Virus record (IMG/VR): IMGVR_UViG_3300036719_006047
Location: 1-64,000 of that record
Strand: one strand, 5' to 3'
DNA: 64,000 nt
Source of the DNA: a virus
The first letter of the stretch is position 1, and each line of letters starts with the position of its first letter. This document shows positions 50,984 through 60,414 of this stretch, piece by piece. Position numbers and translations under genes: made by a program. The notes beneath the pieces were generated by a model that had not been told where the DNA came from, did not search any database, and was given only the letters and a program-made list of their open reading frames with translations.

Positions 50984-53818
50984 TCACTTCGATCTCGATT
51001 TGCTGCTAGCTTCTTGTGTGTTGAGTTGATGCATCCTTCTTTCCGCCTCTGCTGCAGTAGCGAAAGTGAGGAGGTCAGGCATCACTCTGTAAACGATGGG
51101 CCCCGAGAAGATGTCACTCTTCTCTGCGATGACGCGACGCGGCCCTGACTTCCTACCTACCGCTAGCATCTTTTCGTAGCGTACACGCTTAGCCCAAAAC
51201 TCAGCAGGATCGGCGATTATCTTTTCTACAGCTCTTTCGCGGCTCTCGGGTGTCGGCATGTTTGTGCCAGGAATGAGGAAGGGATAGGAATGCCTCCTTC
51301 CGGCAATCTGAAAAGCTCTTTGCTTTGCTTCTTCAGGACTGTAGCCTTCTCTCAAACCTGACTCAAAGATGGCCAACCGCATCCGTCGAATTTGCTCTTC
51401 GTACGGATCGAGCACCTCGATGCCGTCTTCTTTGGGGTTGGTGTTTGCCGTCTGTTTGTCTTTGGGCGCCTTGGCGTTGATGTTGTCGTAGCGCAGCCTC
51501 ATGACCTGTTCTGGCATCAATTCAGCCATCAAGATATGCAGATAGTCTCTAACGTTGACGCCTGCTCCTTTACCTGAACCTTCTTCGAGCAAAGTCTTGA
51601 ACTCAATCGGCATCTCGTTGAGCACTTGAGCCGGCTTTCTGTTGTACGAAGGCGCCGAAGAATAATCGTCTTGCGGTCCTTCCCCCAAAACGAGGCGCGT
51701 GTGGTTGCGCTTCTTCTCGATTCGGCTCATCAACGCAAACGAGAAAGGATCGTTGGGGATGACGTAGATGATTTTGGGCTCTACGTTCTGCTCGGGCCGG
51801 TTGATGCGGTCTTCTGCTTGCGCTTCGATGCCGGGGTTCGGCATGCGCTGAATGAACAACAGCGTGTCTGCTGCGCTCAGGTTCAACCCTTCGCTGCCTG
51901 CTCGGGTCAAGATGACAATGGCTCTCTTGTCCTTCGCGTCAAGTTTTTCGGGGAACCTCAGACGTCGGCTCAACTCATCGAAGTCGCTGTATTCGTCTCC
52001 AAGCTTCTTTGCGGCTGACTGCGGCGTCTTGATCGGCTCGAGCACACTCGACTTCTTTTCTGCCATGCTTACGCGAGAAGCGTCTGCAACGTAAATCCTG
52101 ATGTTCGGGAATGCCTCTCTCAGCTTCTCAAAAAGCTTCTTCACGACGTCTTTGTGGTAAGCAAAGATAACCATCGGCCTGTCGAAATCTTTGTTCTCCG
52201 TGTTGTTTATTCTGTTTGACACAGCAGCGATCGTGCCATCGATCACGCTGGTGCCCATTCCTTTCATGAGAGTCGGAGGGATTGGGATGTAACCGCCGTA
52301 AAGCAGTTTCTTCAGCTTGTCCTTGAACACGGCGACGACAGCAGGGCTGAGTACTTCAGCCGCTGGTCTGCCTTTGTTTTTCGTCAGGTAAGCGTCGAAT
52401 TCCTGGAACACCTTTGAGGCTGCGTTGATCTTTTTTGCGTATTCTGCTTTGTCGGACGCCTTTCCACTCTTCCGCGAAGATCTTGCGATGACCTCTTTCG
52501 ACTTCTCGATAGCGGCCATAACTTCTTCGATTCTCTGGCTGTCAGGCGGCAGAATCAGGTAGGCTCTCTTCTTCTCTCTGAGCTGGAAACGAGCCAAAGC
52601 TCCAGTCTCTACAGCAAGTCGCCTGGGGTGACGAGTGCCCTTCGCGTACAACTCTTTTTGCAGCTTTTTCTGGGGCTCCTCGTTCTCCCAGTCCTTGAAC
52701 GTGATGTGACCTGTCCTTGAGAGCGTCATATCGTCGAAGTTCAGTCCTGTCTTGGCAGACAAGAAAATCGCTTCGAGCGACTTCGCCATCTGCTCGTCTG
52801 CGACAGGGTAGTCGTGGTAAGGAACCTCACCCACCGGCTCGAGCATGTTCAGAATGCTGGCAAGCTCTCCTGGGTCGTTGAGCATCGGTGTGCCCGTCAA
52901 CGCCAGCACGTGGGGGATGTAGTTCGCCAAATAGTAGCAGACTTTTGTGTTTTCCGAGCCGTAGTACTTCAACCTGTGGGCTTCGTCGAACACAATGGTC
53001 TTGATCTTGGCTGTGATCAGGTCACGAACTTCGACCGCTTCTTTTTGCTGTGCAGGAGTTGGTAACTTTAGTCTTTTGCTTTTTGCCACGACCTCCTCGA
53101 CAGGCTCGCTCTCGTCCTCCATATCGTCCAAGCTTGATGCAAGCTCAACTCTATCTTCCTTTGCGCCGAACGCTGTGTAGTACTCGGGCAGGGCTCTGCC
53201 GGCATAAGCTCCTGCGGGCCAAAGTAACGTTCTCAGCATCTCATAGGTAACCAGAATTACACTGTTTTCGTTAGCTTCTTCGACCGTTCTTCTGAGCCTG
53301 TTTGATGCCTCTACCTCGACTACAGTGTAGTTTGTTCTCAGCGCAAAAGTGTTTTTCCAAGAAGGCAGAGCGCTTCTCGGACAAACAACGAGGGCAGGCA
53401 AGTAACTCTCTGTGTCCGTCTCGAGCGTTTGGCCCGCATCGCCTGCGGCAATCGTCAAAACAGCTGTAGTTGTCTTTCCTAAGCCCATAGGATCGAACAA
53501 GCCCGCTCTGCCGCCTCGGTACAAAGCGAACAGCATCCCGGCCATCTGGTAGGGCAAGGCTGGTTGGCCTTTGCTGTAAAACTTCTTCGCCTTGATAGCA
53601 TTATCGAGAACGGCTTTAGCGGCCGCATCGATCTTCTCGTAATCCTCTCCCGAGAAGCCGTACTTCTCGTTGATGATACCCGGATAGCGCGAGATCTTGC
53701 TCCCTGTGTCGGGAGTGATCTCTGCTACAGGACTTAAATTCTGCTTTTTGCCTCTCTTTGCGGGAGGGTTTTTGCGGAAGATGACTTCTCGGTCCGGGAG
53801 AAGAGCGATGCGGTACAT
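50984..53818 (-). CDS. SNF2-family helicase embedded in the array
   Basis: A 944-aa SF2 translocase. Residues 1-85 are an N-terminal extension. Walker A DPMGLGKTT near 109-117, DEAHRL near 275-280, TGTPMLNDPGEL, and in lobe 2 GSEGLNLSAADTLLFIQRMPNPG with AQAEDRINRPEQN (motif VI) are intact. A long insertion with Lys/Ala-rich coiled coil (about 440-500) separates the lobes. It is larger than the 24665 helicase and not its recent duplicate. It is co-oriented and contiguous with pentapeptide genes, hence probably co-transcribed; a functional link is untested. Confidence 0.9.
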   Translation of the reverse strand: MYRIALLPDREVIFRKNPPAKRGKKQNLSPVAEITPDTGSKISRYPGIINEKYGFSGEDYEKIDAAAKAVLDNAIKAKKFYSKGQPALPYQMAGMLFALYRGGRAGLFDPMGLGKTTTAVLTIAAGDAGQTLETDTESYLPALVVCPRSALPSWKNTFALRTNYTVVEVEASNRLRRTVEEANENSVILVTYEMLRTLLWPAGAYAGRALPEYYTAFGAKEDRVELASSLDDMEDESEPVEEVVAKSKRLKLPTPAQQKEAVEVRDLITAKIKTIVFDEAHRLKYYGSENTKVCYYLANYIPHVLALTGTPMLNDPGELASILNMLEPVGEVPYHDYPVADEQMAKSLEAIFLSAKTGLNFDDMTLSRTGHITFKDWENEEPQKKLQKELYAKGTRHPRRLAVETGALARFQLREKKRAYLILPPDSQRIEEVMAAIEKSKEVIARSSRKSGKASDKAEYAKKINAASKVFQEFDAYLTKNKGRPAAEVLSPAVVAVFKDKLKKLLYGGYIPIPPTLMKGMGTSVIDGTIAAVSNRINNTENKDFDRPMVIFAYHKDVVKKLFEKLREAFPNIRIYVADASRVSMAEKKSSVLEPIKTPQSAAKKLGDEYSDFDELSRRLRFPEKLDAKDKRAIVILTRAGSEGLNLSAADTLLFIQRMPNPGIEAQAEDRINRPEQNVEPKIIYVIPNDPFSFALMSRIEKKRNHTRLVLGEGPQDDYSSAPSYNRKPAQVLNEMPIEFKTLLEEGSGKGAGVNVRDYLHILMAELMPEQVMRLRYDNINAKAPKDKQTANTNPKEDGIEVLDPYEEQIRRMRLAIFESGLREGYSPEEAKQRAFQIAGRRHSYPFLIPGTNMPTPESRERAVEKIIADPAEFWAKRVRYEKMLAVGRKSGPRRVIAEKSDIFSGPIVYRVMPDLLTFATAAEAERRMHQLNTQEASSKSRSK

Positions 53819-53820
53819 GA

Positions 53821-54165
53821 TTAGAACCCACCCACTGAGTTTCTGTTTTCAGGAGCCGGCCCGAAACGAACGATACCGTTCACGACCTGCTTCTTCTCGA
53901 GAAGGTCTCTCTCGGTCGAGCCGTCCTCGCCCAGCTTCTGCTGCAGTTCAGCAATACCTACAGGCTCTTTCCTGTGAACAGAGCTGTTGTAAGCTGCTGT
54001 CTGCGGCACGAAATGTGGCGCAGAGAAGTAACCTGCCACCCCTCCGGCCGCTGCCGCCACCAACGGGATGTTGGAGTCCTCGTCAGCTTCGTACTTCTTG
54101 CCCAAGAAGTACCCGAGAGCTGCTCCGATGGCCGCCCCTGCGAGGCGTGCTGTATTCTGGGTCAT
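53821..54165 (-). CDS. Glycine-zipper membrane protein (114 aa)
   Basis: ATG 54165 is preferred: GGAGGCACC directly precedes it, and the longer frame to 54297 is not protein-like. The protein has two glycine-rich hydrophobic helices, LAGAAIGAALGYFLGKK (7-23) and VAAAAGGVAGYFSAP, then a polar helix (GIAELQQKLGEDGSTERDLLEKK). Glycine-zipper repeats oligomerise in membranes. It starts 2 nt before the SNF2 helicase gene. The same GGAGGCACC ribosome-binding site precedes the last gene at 63933. Confidence 0.65.
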   Translation of the reverse strand: MTQNTARLAGAAIGAALGYFLGKKYEADEDSNIPLVAAAAGGVAGYFSAPHFVPQTAAYNSSVHRKEPVGIAELQQKLGEDGSTERDLLEKKQVVNGIVRFGPAPENRNSVGGF

Positions 54166-54190
54166 GGTGCCTCCAGTTCTGCCCACTGAG

Positions 54191-54209
54191 TCTCGCCTAA
54201 GTAGCGAGA
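54191..54209. other. Leader hairpin of the glycine-zipper gene
   Basis: TCTCGC (54191-54196) and GCGAGA (54204-54209) form a perfect 6-bp stem with a 7-nt loop, 26 nt before the ATG at 54165. It could affect translation or message stability. No T tract follows. Confidence 0.3.
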
Positions 54210-54497
54210 ACGCAGGGCATCCACGAGACACAATAGCCTTTGCCCGGTCTTTGGTCGCTTTACCGACCCGTCTTCGAGTGCTGCAGCTCTGCGTCAATAC
54301 TTTGAGACTCGATTCACGTTGTACAGAGCGTCTTCTCGCTTTAGGCTAATACTTCTTCTATTTTCTGCCTTTCGAGCTAAATCTCTTTGGCCGAAGGGGC
54401 TATAAGGTTGAGTTTGTTCTATCTGAATCGCTTCCTTGCACTATTTTTAGTGAGCTACAAGCTCGCCTGCGAGGGTCAGACATGCTCATGCATCAGC
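54210..54497. other. Gap in the pentapeptide array
   Basis: This gap, counting the remnant at 54400-54489, breaks the otherwise continuous array. Outside the remnant, I see only a degenerate CTGCAG palindrome near 54282-54292 and no gene. A minus-strand TTGACG near 54297-54292 is a possible -35 without a good -10. Confidence 0.4.
54400..54489 (-). pseudogene. Truncated pentapeptide gene start (remnant)
   Basis: Immediately after the stop of the 54498 gene, the usual spacing and start context recur, and the frame opens MSMSDPR before diverging into an unrelated 22-codon tail and TAG at 54402. The N-cap start is therefore kept, but the beta-helix and C-cap are gone. The 5' junction is exactly where the next array gene would begin, so this is what remains after a deletion that also brought in the membrane protein and SNF2 helicase or removed their upstream neighbours. 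Confidence 0.75.
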
Positions 54498-55121
54498 TCA
54501 GTACTTGAAAATGGGAGTTTTGATGTGAAGCTTGCCGTCAGAACGAAGCTCGGCGACAAGTCTCTTTTTGGCGACACGGCTCCCGCGATCGGCTTCTGGC
54601 TCGTGAAGAAAAATAACTTTTTCGGCTACTCCTTCGGGGTAGTCCAAATTCGCAACATCGCGATACCCTGCGCTATTCAATTGACTTTGAGTGATCTTCG
54701 CGTTGTTCAAATCAGCGAAACCGATGGAGGTCCTGAACAAGCTGGCGTCGGTGAGATTAGCGCCGGTGAGGTTGGCGCCCTTGAGGTTGGCTTCCCCGAG
54801 GCGGGCGCCGGTGAGGTCGGCGCGGGTGAGGTTGGAGCCGCTGAGGTTGGCGCCGGTGAGCTTGGCACCGGTGAGGTTGGCGTCGGTGAGGTTGGCTCCG
54901 GTGAGGTTGGCGCCGTAGAGGTTGGCGCGGAAGAGATTGGCGCCGGTGAGGTCGGCGTCGTTGAGCTCGGCTTCGGCGAGGTCGGCGCCGGATAGGTCGA
55001 TGCCAGAAAGATCTTTGAGATTATGCGGCAAAGAAGGTCTGCTATCTCCCCGAGCATAAGCTTCTTTGCAAGCCCTTGCGTGAGCGAGGACAGCGATAAC
55101 GCGGGGGTCGGACATGTTCAT
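54498..55121 (-). CDS. Pentapeptide-repeat protein 8
   Basis: A 207-aa member with N-cap [21 protein letters not shown], some 20 repeats between residues 40 and 140, [32 protein letters not shown] and C-cap [23 protein letters not shown]. The VAEK helix varies (YPEGVAEK). It is the last intact gene before the gap and helicase, and its stop is 8 nt from the remnant start, matching the array spacing. Confidence 0.87.
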   Translation of the reverse strand: MNMSDPRVIAVLAHARACKEAYARGDSRPSLPHNLKDLSGIDLSGADLAEAELNDADLTGANLFRANLYGANLTGANLTDANLTGAKLTGANLSGSNLTRADLTGARLGEANLKGANLTGANLTDASLFRTSIGFADLNNAKITQSQLNSAGYRDVANLDYPEGVAEKVIFLHEPEADRGSRVAKKRLVAELRSDGKLHIKTPIFKY

Positions 55122-55129
55122 GATTCACC

Positions 55130-55675
55130 TCAGTACTTGAAGATGGGAGTTTTGATGTGAAGTTTGCCGTCAGAACGAAGTTCAACGACAAGTCTTTTTT
55201 TGGCTTCAGTAAGCCCGCTGCTGGGTTCGTGAAGCAAAATGAATTTTTTAGCTGCTGCCACTGGGTAACCATTGTATGCTACATTTATATTGGACGAAGA
55301 TTCAATTTGGTCTTGCGTAATCTTCGCGTCGGTCAAGTCAGCAAAACCGATGTAGGCTTTGGTCAAGTTGGCGTCGGTGAGGTTGGCTCCTGTAAGATCG
55401 GAGTCGTTGAGGCTGGCGCGAGTGAGGTTGGCGCCGGTCAGGTTAGCGTTAATGAGGTTGGTTTTGCCGAAGATGGCACCGGTGAGGTTGGCGCCCGTGA
55501 GATCGACGCCCTCGAGATCGGTGTCACCGAGGCTGGCGTTCGTGAGGTCGATGCCAGAAAGATCTTTGAGCTCATGAGGCAGAGGAGGTCTGCTCTTTTT
55601 AAACCACTTAGCTTCTTTGCAAGCCCTTGCGTGAGCGAGGATAGCGACAACGCGGGGGTCGGACATGTTGGCCAC
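55130..55675 (-). CDS. Pentapeptide-repeat protein 9
   Basis: A 181-aa short member. N-cap [27 protein letters not shown]; only about 14 repeats; [38 protein letters not shown]-cap [23 protein letters not shown]. The VAAAKKF helix deviates from [10 protein letters not shown]. Start GTG 55675. The repeat part is not homogenised. Otherwise standard. Confidence 0.87.
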   Translation of the reverse strand: MANMSDPRVVAILAHARACKEAKWFKKSRPPLPHELKDLSGIDLTNASLGDTDLEGVDLTGANLTGAIFGKTNLINANLTGANLTRASLNDSDLTGANLTDANLTKAYIGFADLTDAKITQDQIESSSNINVAYNGYPVAAAKKFILLHEPSSGLTEAKKRLVVELRSDGKLHIKTPIFKY

Positions 55676-55683
55676 GGTTCACC

Positions 55684-56544
55684 TCAGTACTTGAAGATGG
55701 GAGTTTTGATGTGAAGTTTGCCGTCAGAACGAAGTTCAACGACAAGTCTTTTTTTTACTTGGCGCTGCAAGCTATGACTTTTCTGTTGCAGCAAAATAAC
55801 TTTTTTTGCTATTTCTTTCGGGTAACCATCTTCTGCGACATCTGTGTGTTCAATAAAGTTCAGTTGGGCCTGAGTGACCTTAGCGTTAGTCAAATCTGCG
55901 AATCCCAAATCAGCGTAGTTGAGGTCGGCTCCCGTCAGATCAGCACCTGTGAGGTTAGCGCGGCTGAGCTTGGCGATGCTGAGGTCGGCACCAGTAAGGT
56001 CAGCCCCTTCTAAGTTAGCGCTTTTGATGTCGGCTCCGGTGAGGGCGGCGCCGTTGAGGTTGGCACGATTTAAGTTGGCACGGTTCAACTCGGAGTAGCT
56101 TAGCGTGGCTGAGCGGAGGGAAGCGCCGCTGAGATCAGCTCTGCTAAAATTGGCGTTGAGGCATTTGGCTGACTCAAGTTCTGCGTTGTTTAATTTGGCG
56201 TCGACAAGTTTGACTTCTTGAAGATTGGCGTCGGTGAGGTCGGCACCAGTGAGGTCTGCGCCCGTGAGATCCGCGGAATACAGTTGGGCGCCCGACAGCT
56301 TGGCACCCCTAAGGTCGGCGCCAGTTAGGTTGACTGCAGAGAGATTTGCACGCTCAAGCTTGGCGCCACTTAAGTTGGCTCCGGCAAAGTTGACGCCGAT
56401 GAGGCTGAGGCTGCTGAGGTCTATTCCAGATAATTCTTTAAGGTTTTCGGGGAATGGCGGTATGGTTTTTCCTGCGTTTTCGGCTTGGTAATGAGCCTTT
56501 ACGTAATCGAGCACGCGAGGGACACGGGGATCAGACATGTCCAT
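55684..56544 (-). CDS. Pentapeptide-repeat protein 10 (286 aa)
   Basis: A long member. N-cap [23 protein letters not shown] is less conserved (DYVKAHY in place of AHAEACR). It has about 36 repeats with diverse codons and a Cys (KCLNANFS) in a layer position. Then [31 protein letters not shown] and [23 protein letters not shown]. Its long but non-homogenised coil implies that length is retained by selection, not only by recent duplication. Confidence 0.87.
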   Translation of the reverse strand: MDMSDPRVPRVLDYVKAHYQAENAGKTIPPFPENLKELSGIDLSSLSLIGVNFAGANLSGAKLERANLSAVNLTGADLRGAKLSGAQLYSADLTGADLTGADLTDANLQEVKLVDAKLNNAELESAKCLNANFSRADLSGASLRSATLSYSELNRANLNRANLNGAALTGADIKSANLEGADLTGADLSIAKLSRANLTGADLTGADLNYADLGFADLTNAKVTQAQLNFIEHTDVAEDGYPKEIAKKVILLQQKSHSLQRQVKKRLVVELRSDGKLHIKTPIFKY

Positions 56545-56552
56545 GAATCACC

Positions 56553-57299
56553 TCAATACTTGAAGATGGGAGTCTTGATGTAAAGTTTGCCGTCTGCACG
56601 CAGTTCAACGACAAGTCTCTTTTTAACTTGTTGCCTCGATCTTCTGAGTTCTGGATTGTGGAATAAAATAACTTTTTCGGCTACTTCTTTTGGGTAACCG
56701 TCTTGTGCTACATCAGTGTAAAGTGCGCTGTCTAGCTGGGCCTTAGTGATGTTCGCGTTGGTTAAGTCAGCAAAACCGATGTTGGCGGCGATGAGGTTGG
56801 CGGCGTTGAGGTTGGCGGCGGTGAGGTTGGCGTCGACAAGCTTGGCGTCGGTGAGGGTGGCGTGGGTGAGGTCGGCGCTGCTGAGGTCGGCGCGGCTGAG
56901 GATGGCGCTGCCGAGGTAGGCGCGGAGGAGCTTGGCGTCAGTGAGGTTTGCGTGGCTGAGGTCGGCGTTGGTGAGCTTGGTGTCAGTGAGGTCGGCGCGG
57001 CTGAGGTCGGCACCGTTTAACTTTGAGAAGTAGAGCTCGGCGGCGCTTAGGTCGGCACCTTCGAAGTTGGCGCGGGTGAGGTTGGCGCGGATGAAGTAGG
57101 CGCTACTGAGATTGGCACCGGTAAAGTCGGCACCTTCGAGGTTGGCGTCACTGAGGTTGGCACTGCTGAGGTCGATGCCAGACAAATCTAGGAGATTAGA
57201 AGCTAAGACTGGTCCGTCTTCTCTTCTATTTTTAGCTTCTTTGCAAGCCCTTGCGTGAGCGAGGACAAGAGGAACGCGGGGGTCAGACATATCGGCCAC
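56553..57299 (-). CDS. Pentapeptide-repeat protein 11
   Basis: A 248-aa member with N-cap [28 protein letters not shown], repeats rich in AxLTxA with Thr/Ser/Asp variety, [33 protein letters not shown] and a basic [34 protein letters not shown] start at 57299. It includes runs of LTDAKL and ADLSSADL, which are of mixed coil types, suggesting a turn in helix twist. Confidence 0.87.
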   Translation of the reverse strand: MADMSDPRVPLVLAHARACKEAKNRREDGPVLASNLLDLSGIDLSSANLSDANLEGADFTGANLSSAYFIRANLTRANFEGADLSAAELYFSKLNGADLSRADLTDTKLTNADLSHANLTDAKLLRAYLGSAILSRADLSSADLTHATLTDAKLVDANLTAANLNAANLIAANIGFADLTNANITKAQLDSALYTDVAQDGYPKEVAEKVILFHNPELRRSRQQVKKRLVVELRADGKLYIKTPIFKY

Positions 57300-57307
57300 A
57301 GATCACC

Positions 57308-58069
57308 TCAGTACTTGAAGACGGGAGTCTTGATGTGCAGTCTGCCGTCTGCTCGAAGCTCAACAACAAGTCTTTTTTTGGCTGTTCGTTTCCAGGACGC
57401 AGGCGCTGGTTCGTGGGGCAAAATAACTTTTTCAGCTACTTCTTTGGGGTAACCGTCTTGCGGTACATTGACATACCCTGCGCTATTCAATTGAATTTGA
57501 GTAATCTTCGCGTTGGTCAAGTCAGCGAAACCTAATTTGGCACTTTTGAGGTCGGCGCCTTCGAGGTTGGCGCCGGTGAGGTCGGCGTCGGTGAGGTCGG
57601 CGCCGCCGAGGTCGGCGTCGGTGAGGTCGGCGCCGGTGAGGTTGGCGCCGCTGAGCTCGGCGCGGAAGAGTCTGACGCGGGTGAGGTTGGCTCCGCTTAG
57701 GTCAGCGCCCTCGAGCTTGGCGCCGTCGAGATCGGCGCCGCTGAGGTCGGCGTTGGTGAGGTTGGCGCTGCTGAGGTCGGCGCCTTCGAGAACGGCGTCG
57801 GTGAGGTTAGCGTCGGTGAGGTTGGCGCCGATGAGCCAGGCGCTGATGAGCTTGGCGCTGATGAGCTTGGCGTCGGTGAGGTTAGCGTCGGTGAGGTTAG
57901 CGTCGGTGAGGTCGGCTTCTTCGAGATTGGCGCCGGAGAGGTTGATGCCAGAAAGATCTTTGAGTTTATGAGGCAGAGGAGGTCTGCTCTTTCCCCCCGA
58001 CTTAGCTTCTCGACAAGCCTCTGCGTGAGCGAGGATAGCGATAACGCGGGGGTCGGACATATCGGCCAC
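57308..58069 (-). CDS. Pentapeptide-repeat protein 12 (gene-conversion partner)
   Basis: A 253-aa member. N-cap [27 protein letters not shown], then about 32 repeats; contains the [16 protein letters not shown] block that recurs in protein 14. Downstream, 57387-57511 matches 50148-50272 of protein 7 with a single mismatch, and the following [19 protein letters not shown] differs only in a few residues. C-cap ends HIKTPVFKY (Val for Ile). Start GTG 58069. Confidence 0.88.
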   Translation of the reverse strand: MADMSDPRVIAILAHAEACREAKSGGKSRPPLPHKLKDLSGINLSGANLEEADLTDANLTDANLTDAKLISAKLISAWLIGANLTDANLTDAVLEGADLSSANLTNADLSGADLDGAKLEGADLSGANLTRVRLFRAELSGANLTGADLTDADLGGADLTDADLTGANLEGADLKSAKLGFADLTNAKITQIQLNSAGYVNVPQDGYPKEVAEKVILPHEPAPASWKRTAKKRLVVELRADGRLHIKTPVFKY

Positions 58070-58077
58070 AGATCACC

Positions 58078-59046
58078 TCAGTACTTGAAGATGGGAGTCT
58101 TGATGTGCAGTCTGCCGTCTGCTCGCAGTTCAATGACAAGTCTCTTTTTGGCCTTTCGCTTGTGTGGTATAGGTTCTGGTTCGTGAAGCAAAATAACTTT
58201 TTCGGCTACTTTTTTAGGGTAACCGTCTTTTGCTACATCGACATAATTTGAGGCATTCAATTGATCTTGAGTAATCTTCGCGTTGGTCAAGTCAGCGAAA
58301 CCTATTTCGGCTCTTTTGAGGTCGGCGCCTTCGAGGTTGGCGCCGGTGAGGTTGGCGTTGGTGAGGTTGGCGCCGGTGAGGTTGGCGTCGCTGAGTTTGG
58401 TGCTGTGGAGGTTGGCACCGGTGAGGTTGGCGCCCCAGAGGTTGGCGCCGTTGAGGTCGGCGCCGGTGAGGATGGCGCCTCTGAGGTCGGCGCCGGTGAG
58501 GTTGGCACTGGTGAGGTCAGCGTTGGTGAGGTTGGCGCCGGTGAGGTTGGCGCCGACGAGGTTGGCGCCGGTGAAATTGGAGCCGATGAGCCAGGCGTCG
58601 CGGAGCTCGGCGCGGTTGAGGTTGGCGTAGTTGAGCTTGGCGCCGTTGAGCCTGGCGCCGGTGAGGTCGGCGCCCCCGAGGCGGGCATTCTCGAGGGCGG
58701 CGTCGGTGAGGTCGGCGCCGGTGAGGTTGGCGCCGCTGAGGTTGGCGCCTCTGAGGACGGCGCCGGTGAGGACGGCGCCGGTGAGGTTGGCGCCGTTGAG
58801 GTCGGCGCCGGTGAGGTTGGCGCGGGTGAGGTTGGCGCCGTTGAGGTCGGCGCCGGTGAGGATGGCGCCTCTGAGGTCGGCGCCCTCGAGCTTGTCGCCG
58901 TCGAAATCGGCGCCGGTGAAGTCTATGCCAGACAGATTTCTAAGATTAGAGGGTAAGACTGGAACGATTTCTCCCTGCTGCTTAGCTTTTTGGCAAGCCT
59001 TTGCGTGAGCGAGGACAGCGATAACGCGGGGGTCGGACATGTTCAT
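58078..59046 (-). CDS. Pentapeptide-repeat protein 13 (longest, 322 aa)
   Basis: The longest member: N-cap [26 protein letters not shown], about 43 repeats, [33 protein letters not shown] and [23 protein letters not shown]. Several blocks recur inside it and in protein 14, notably [20 protein letters not shown], at DNA and protein level, indicating duplication by recombination. With about 11 coils of four pentapeptides, the rod should be roughly 5 nm long (about 0.48 nm per coil, known for pentapeptide helices). Confidence 0.88.
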   Translation of the reverse strand: MNMSDPRVIAVLAHAKACQKAKQQGEIVPVLPSNLRNLSGIDFTGADFDGDKLEGADLRGAILTGADLNGANLTRANLTGADLNGANLTGAVLTGAVLRGANLSGANLTGADLTDAALENARLGGADLTGARLNGAKLNYANLNRAELRDAWLIGSNFTGANLVGANLTGANLTNADLTSANLTGADLRGAILTGADLNGANLWGANLTGANLHSTKLSDANLTGANLTNANLTGANLEGADLKRAEIGFADLTNAKITQDQLNASNYVDVAKDGYPKKVAEKVILLHEPEPIPHKRKAKKRLVIELRADGRLHIKTPIFKY

Positions 59047-59054
59047 GATTCACC

Positions 59055-59855
59055 TCAATACTTGAAGATGGGAGTCTTGATGTAAAGTTTGCCGTCTGCT
59101 CGCAGTTCAACGACAAGTCTCTTTTTGGCTATTCGTTCCCAGGACGTAGGCGGTTCGTGAAGCAAAATAACTTTCTCGGCTACTTCTTTGAGGTAGCCCA
59201 AATCCGCAACATTGACATAATTTGAGTCATCCAATTGATCTTGAGTAATCTTCGCGTTGGTCAAGTCAGCGAAACCTATTTCGGCGCCGTTGAGGTCGGC
59301 GCCGGTGAGGTCGGCGTCGGTGAGGTCGGCGCCGGTGAGGTTGGCGCCGCTGAGCTCGGCGCGGAAGAGTCTGACGCGGGTGAGGTTGGCGCCGTTGAGG
59401 TCGGCGCCGGTGAGGTTGGCGCCGTTGAGGTCGGCGCCGGTGAGGATGGCGCCTCTGAGGTCGGCGCCGGTGAGGTTGGCACTGGTGAGGTCAGCGTTGG
59501 TGAGGTTGGCGTCTTTGAGGTTGGCGCTGTTGAGCTTGGCGCTGTTGAGGTTGGCGCGGGTGAGGTTGGCGCTGTAGAGCTTGGCGCCTCTGAGGTCGGC
59601 GCTGAAGAGCCAGGCGCCGCTGAGGTTGGCGCCGTTGAGGTCGGCGCCGGTGAGGTCGATGCCGGTGAGCTTGGCGTCGGTGAGGTCGGCGCGGGTGAGG
59701 TTGGCGCCGGTGAGGTCGGCGCCGGTGAGGTCGATGCGATAAATATCTTTGAGAATATGCGGCAGAGAAGGTCTGCTTCTTTTCTGCCGATTAGCTTCTC
59801 GACAAGCCTCTGCGTGAGCGAGGACAAGAGGAACGCGGGGGTCGGACGTGCCCAT
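59055..59855 (-). CDS. Pentapeptide-repeat protein 14
   Basis: A 266-aa member. The N-cap begins [22 protein letters not shown], with Thr in place of the usual Met before SDPR, so the normal internal Met start is absent and ATG 59855 must be used. Beta-helix of about 35 repeats with the [10 protein letters not shown] block shared with protein 12 and the [14 protein letters not shown] block shared with 13. C-part: [61 protein letters not shown] replaces GYPKE. Confidence 0.88.
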   Translation of the reverse strand: MGTSDPRVPLVLAHAEACREANRQKRSRPSLPHILKDIYRIDLTGADLTGANLTRADLTDAKLTGIDLTGADLNGANLSGAWLFSADLRGAKLYSANLTRANLNSAKLNSANLKDANLTNADLTSANLTGADLRGAILTGADLNGANLTGADLNGANLTRVRLFRAELSGANLTGADLTDADLTGADLNGAEIGFADLTNAKITQDQLDDSNYVNVADLGYLKEVAEKVILLHEPPTSWERIAKKRLVVELRADGKLYIKTPIFKY

Positions 59856-59863
59856 GAATCACC

Positions 59864-60406
59864 TCAGTACTTGAAGATGCGATTTTTGATGTGAAGCTTG
59901 CCGTCCGCTCGCAGCTCAACAACAAGTCTTTTTTTGGCAACACGGTTCCAATCGACAGTTTCGTGAAACAAAATAACTTTTTCGGCCACTTCCTTAGGGT
60001 AACCCTGATATTCTACATCACGGTAAAATGCTTCTTCCAGCTGGGCCTGAGTGACCCTCGCGTTGGTTAAGTCAGCAAAACCTATTTTGGCGCGGTTGAG
60101 GTTGGCGCCGTTGAGCTTGGCGCCGTTGAGGTCGGCGTCTTCGAGGTAGGCGCCTCTGAGGTTGGCGCCCGTGAGGTCGGCGCCGATGAGGTCGGAGCCG
60201 CGGAGGTTAGCGTCGGTGAGGTCGGCGTTGGTGAGGTTGGCGCCGGCGAGGTCAGCGTCTTCGAGATTGGCGCCGGAGAGGTCGATGCCAGAAAGATCTT
60301 TGAGCTCATGAGGCAGAGGAGGTCTGCTCTCTTCCCCCCAAAAAGCTTCTCGACAAGCCTCTGCATGCGCGAGGATAGCGACAACGCGGGGGTCGGACGT
60401 GTCCAT
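59864..60406 (-). CDS. Pentapeptide-repeat protein 15
   Basis: A 180-aa short member. [26 protein letters not shown] begins it (again Thr before SDPR, so the start is not the usual internal Met), with about 15 repeats, [32 protein letters not shown], and [23 protein letters not shown], where NR replaces TP. The simplest complete cassette, suitable as a reference for the minimal architecture. Confidence 0.87.
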   Translation of the reverse strand: MDTSDPRVVAILAHAEACREAFWGEESRPPLPHELKDLSGIDLSGANLEDADLAGANLTNADLTDANLRGSDLIGADLTGANLRGAYLEDADLNGAKLNGANLNRAKIGFADLTNARVTQAQLEEAFYRDVEYQGYPKEVAEKVILFHETVDWNRVAKKRLVVELRADGKLHIKNRIFKY

Positions 60407-60414
60407 GAATCACC

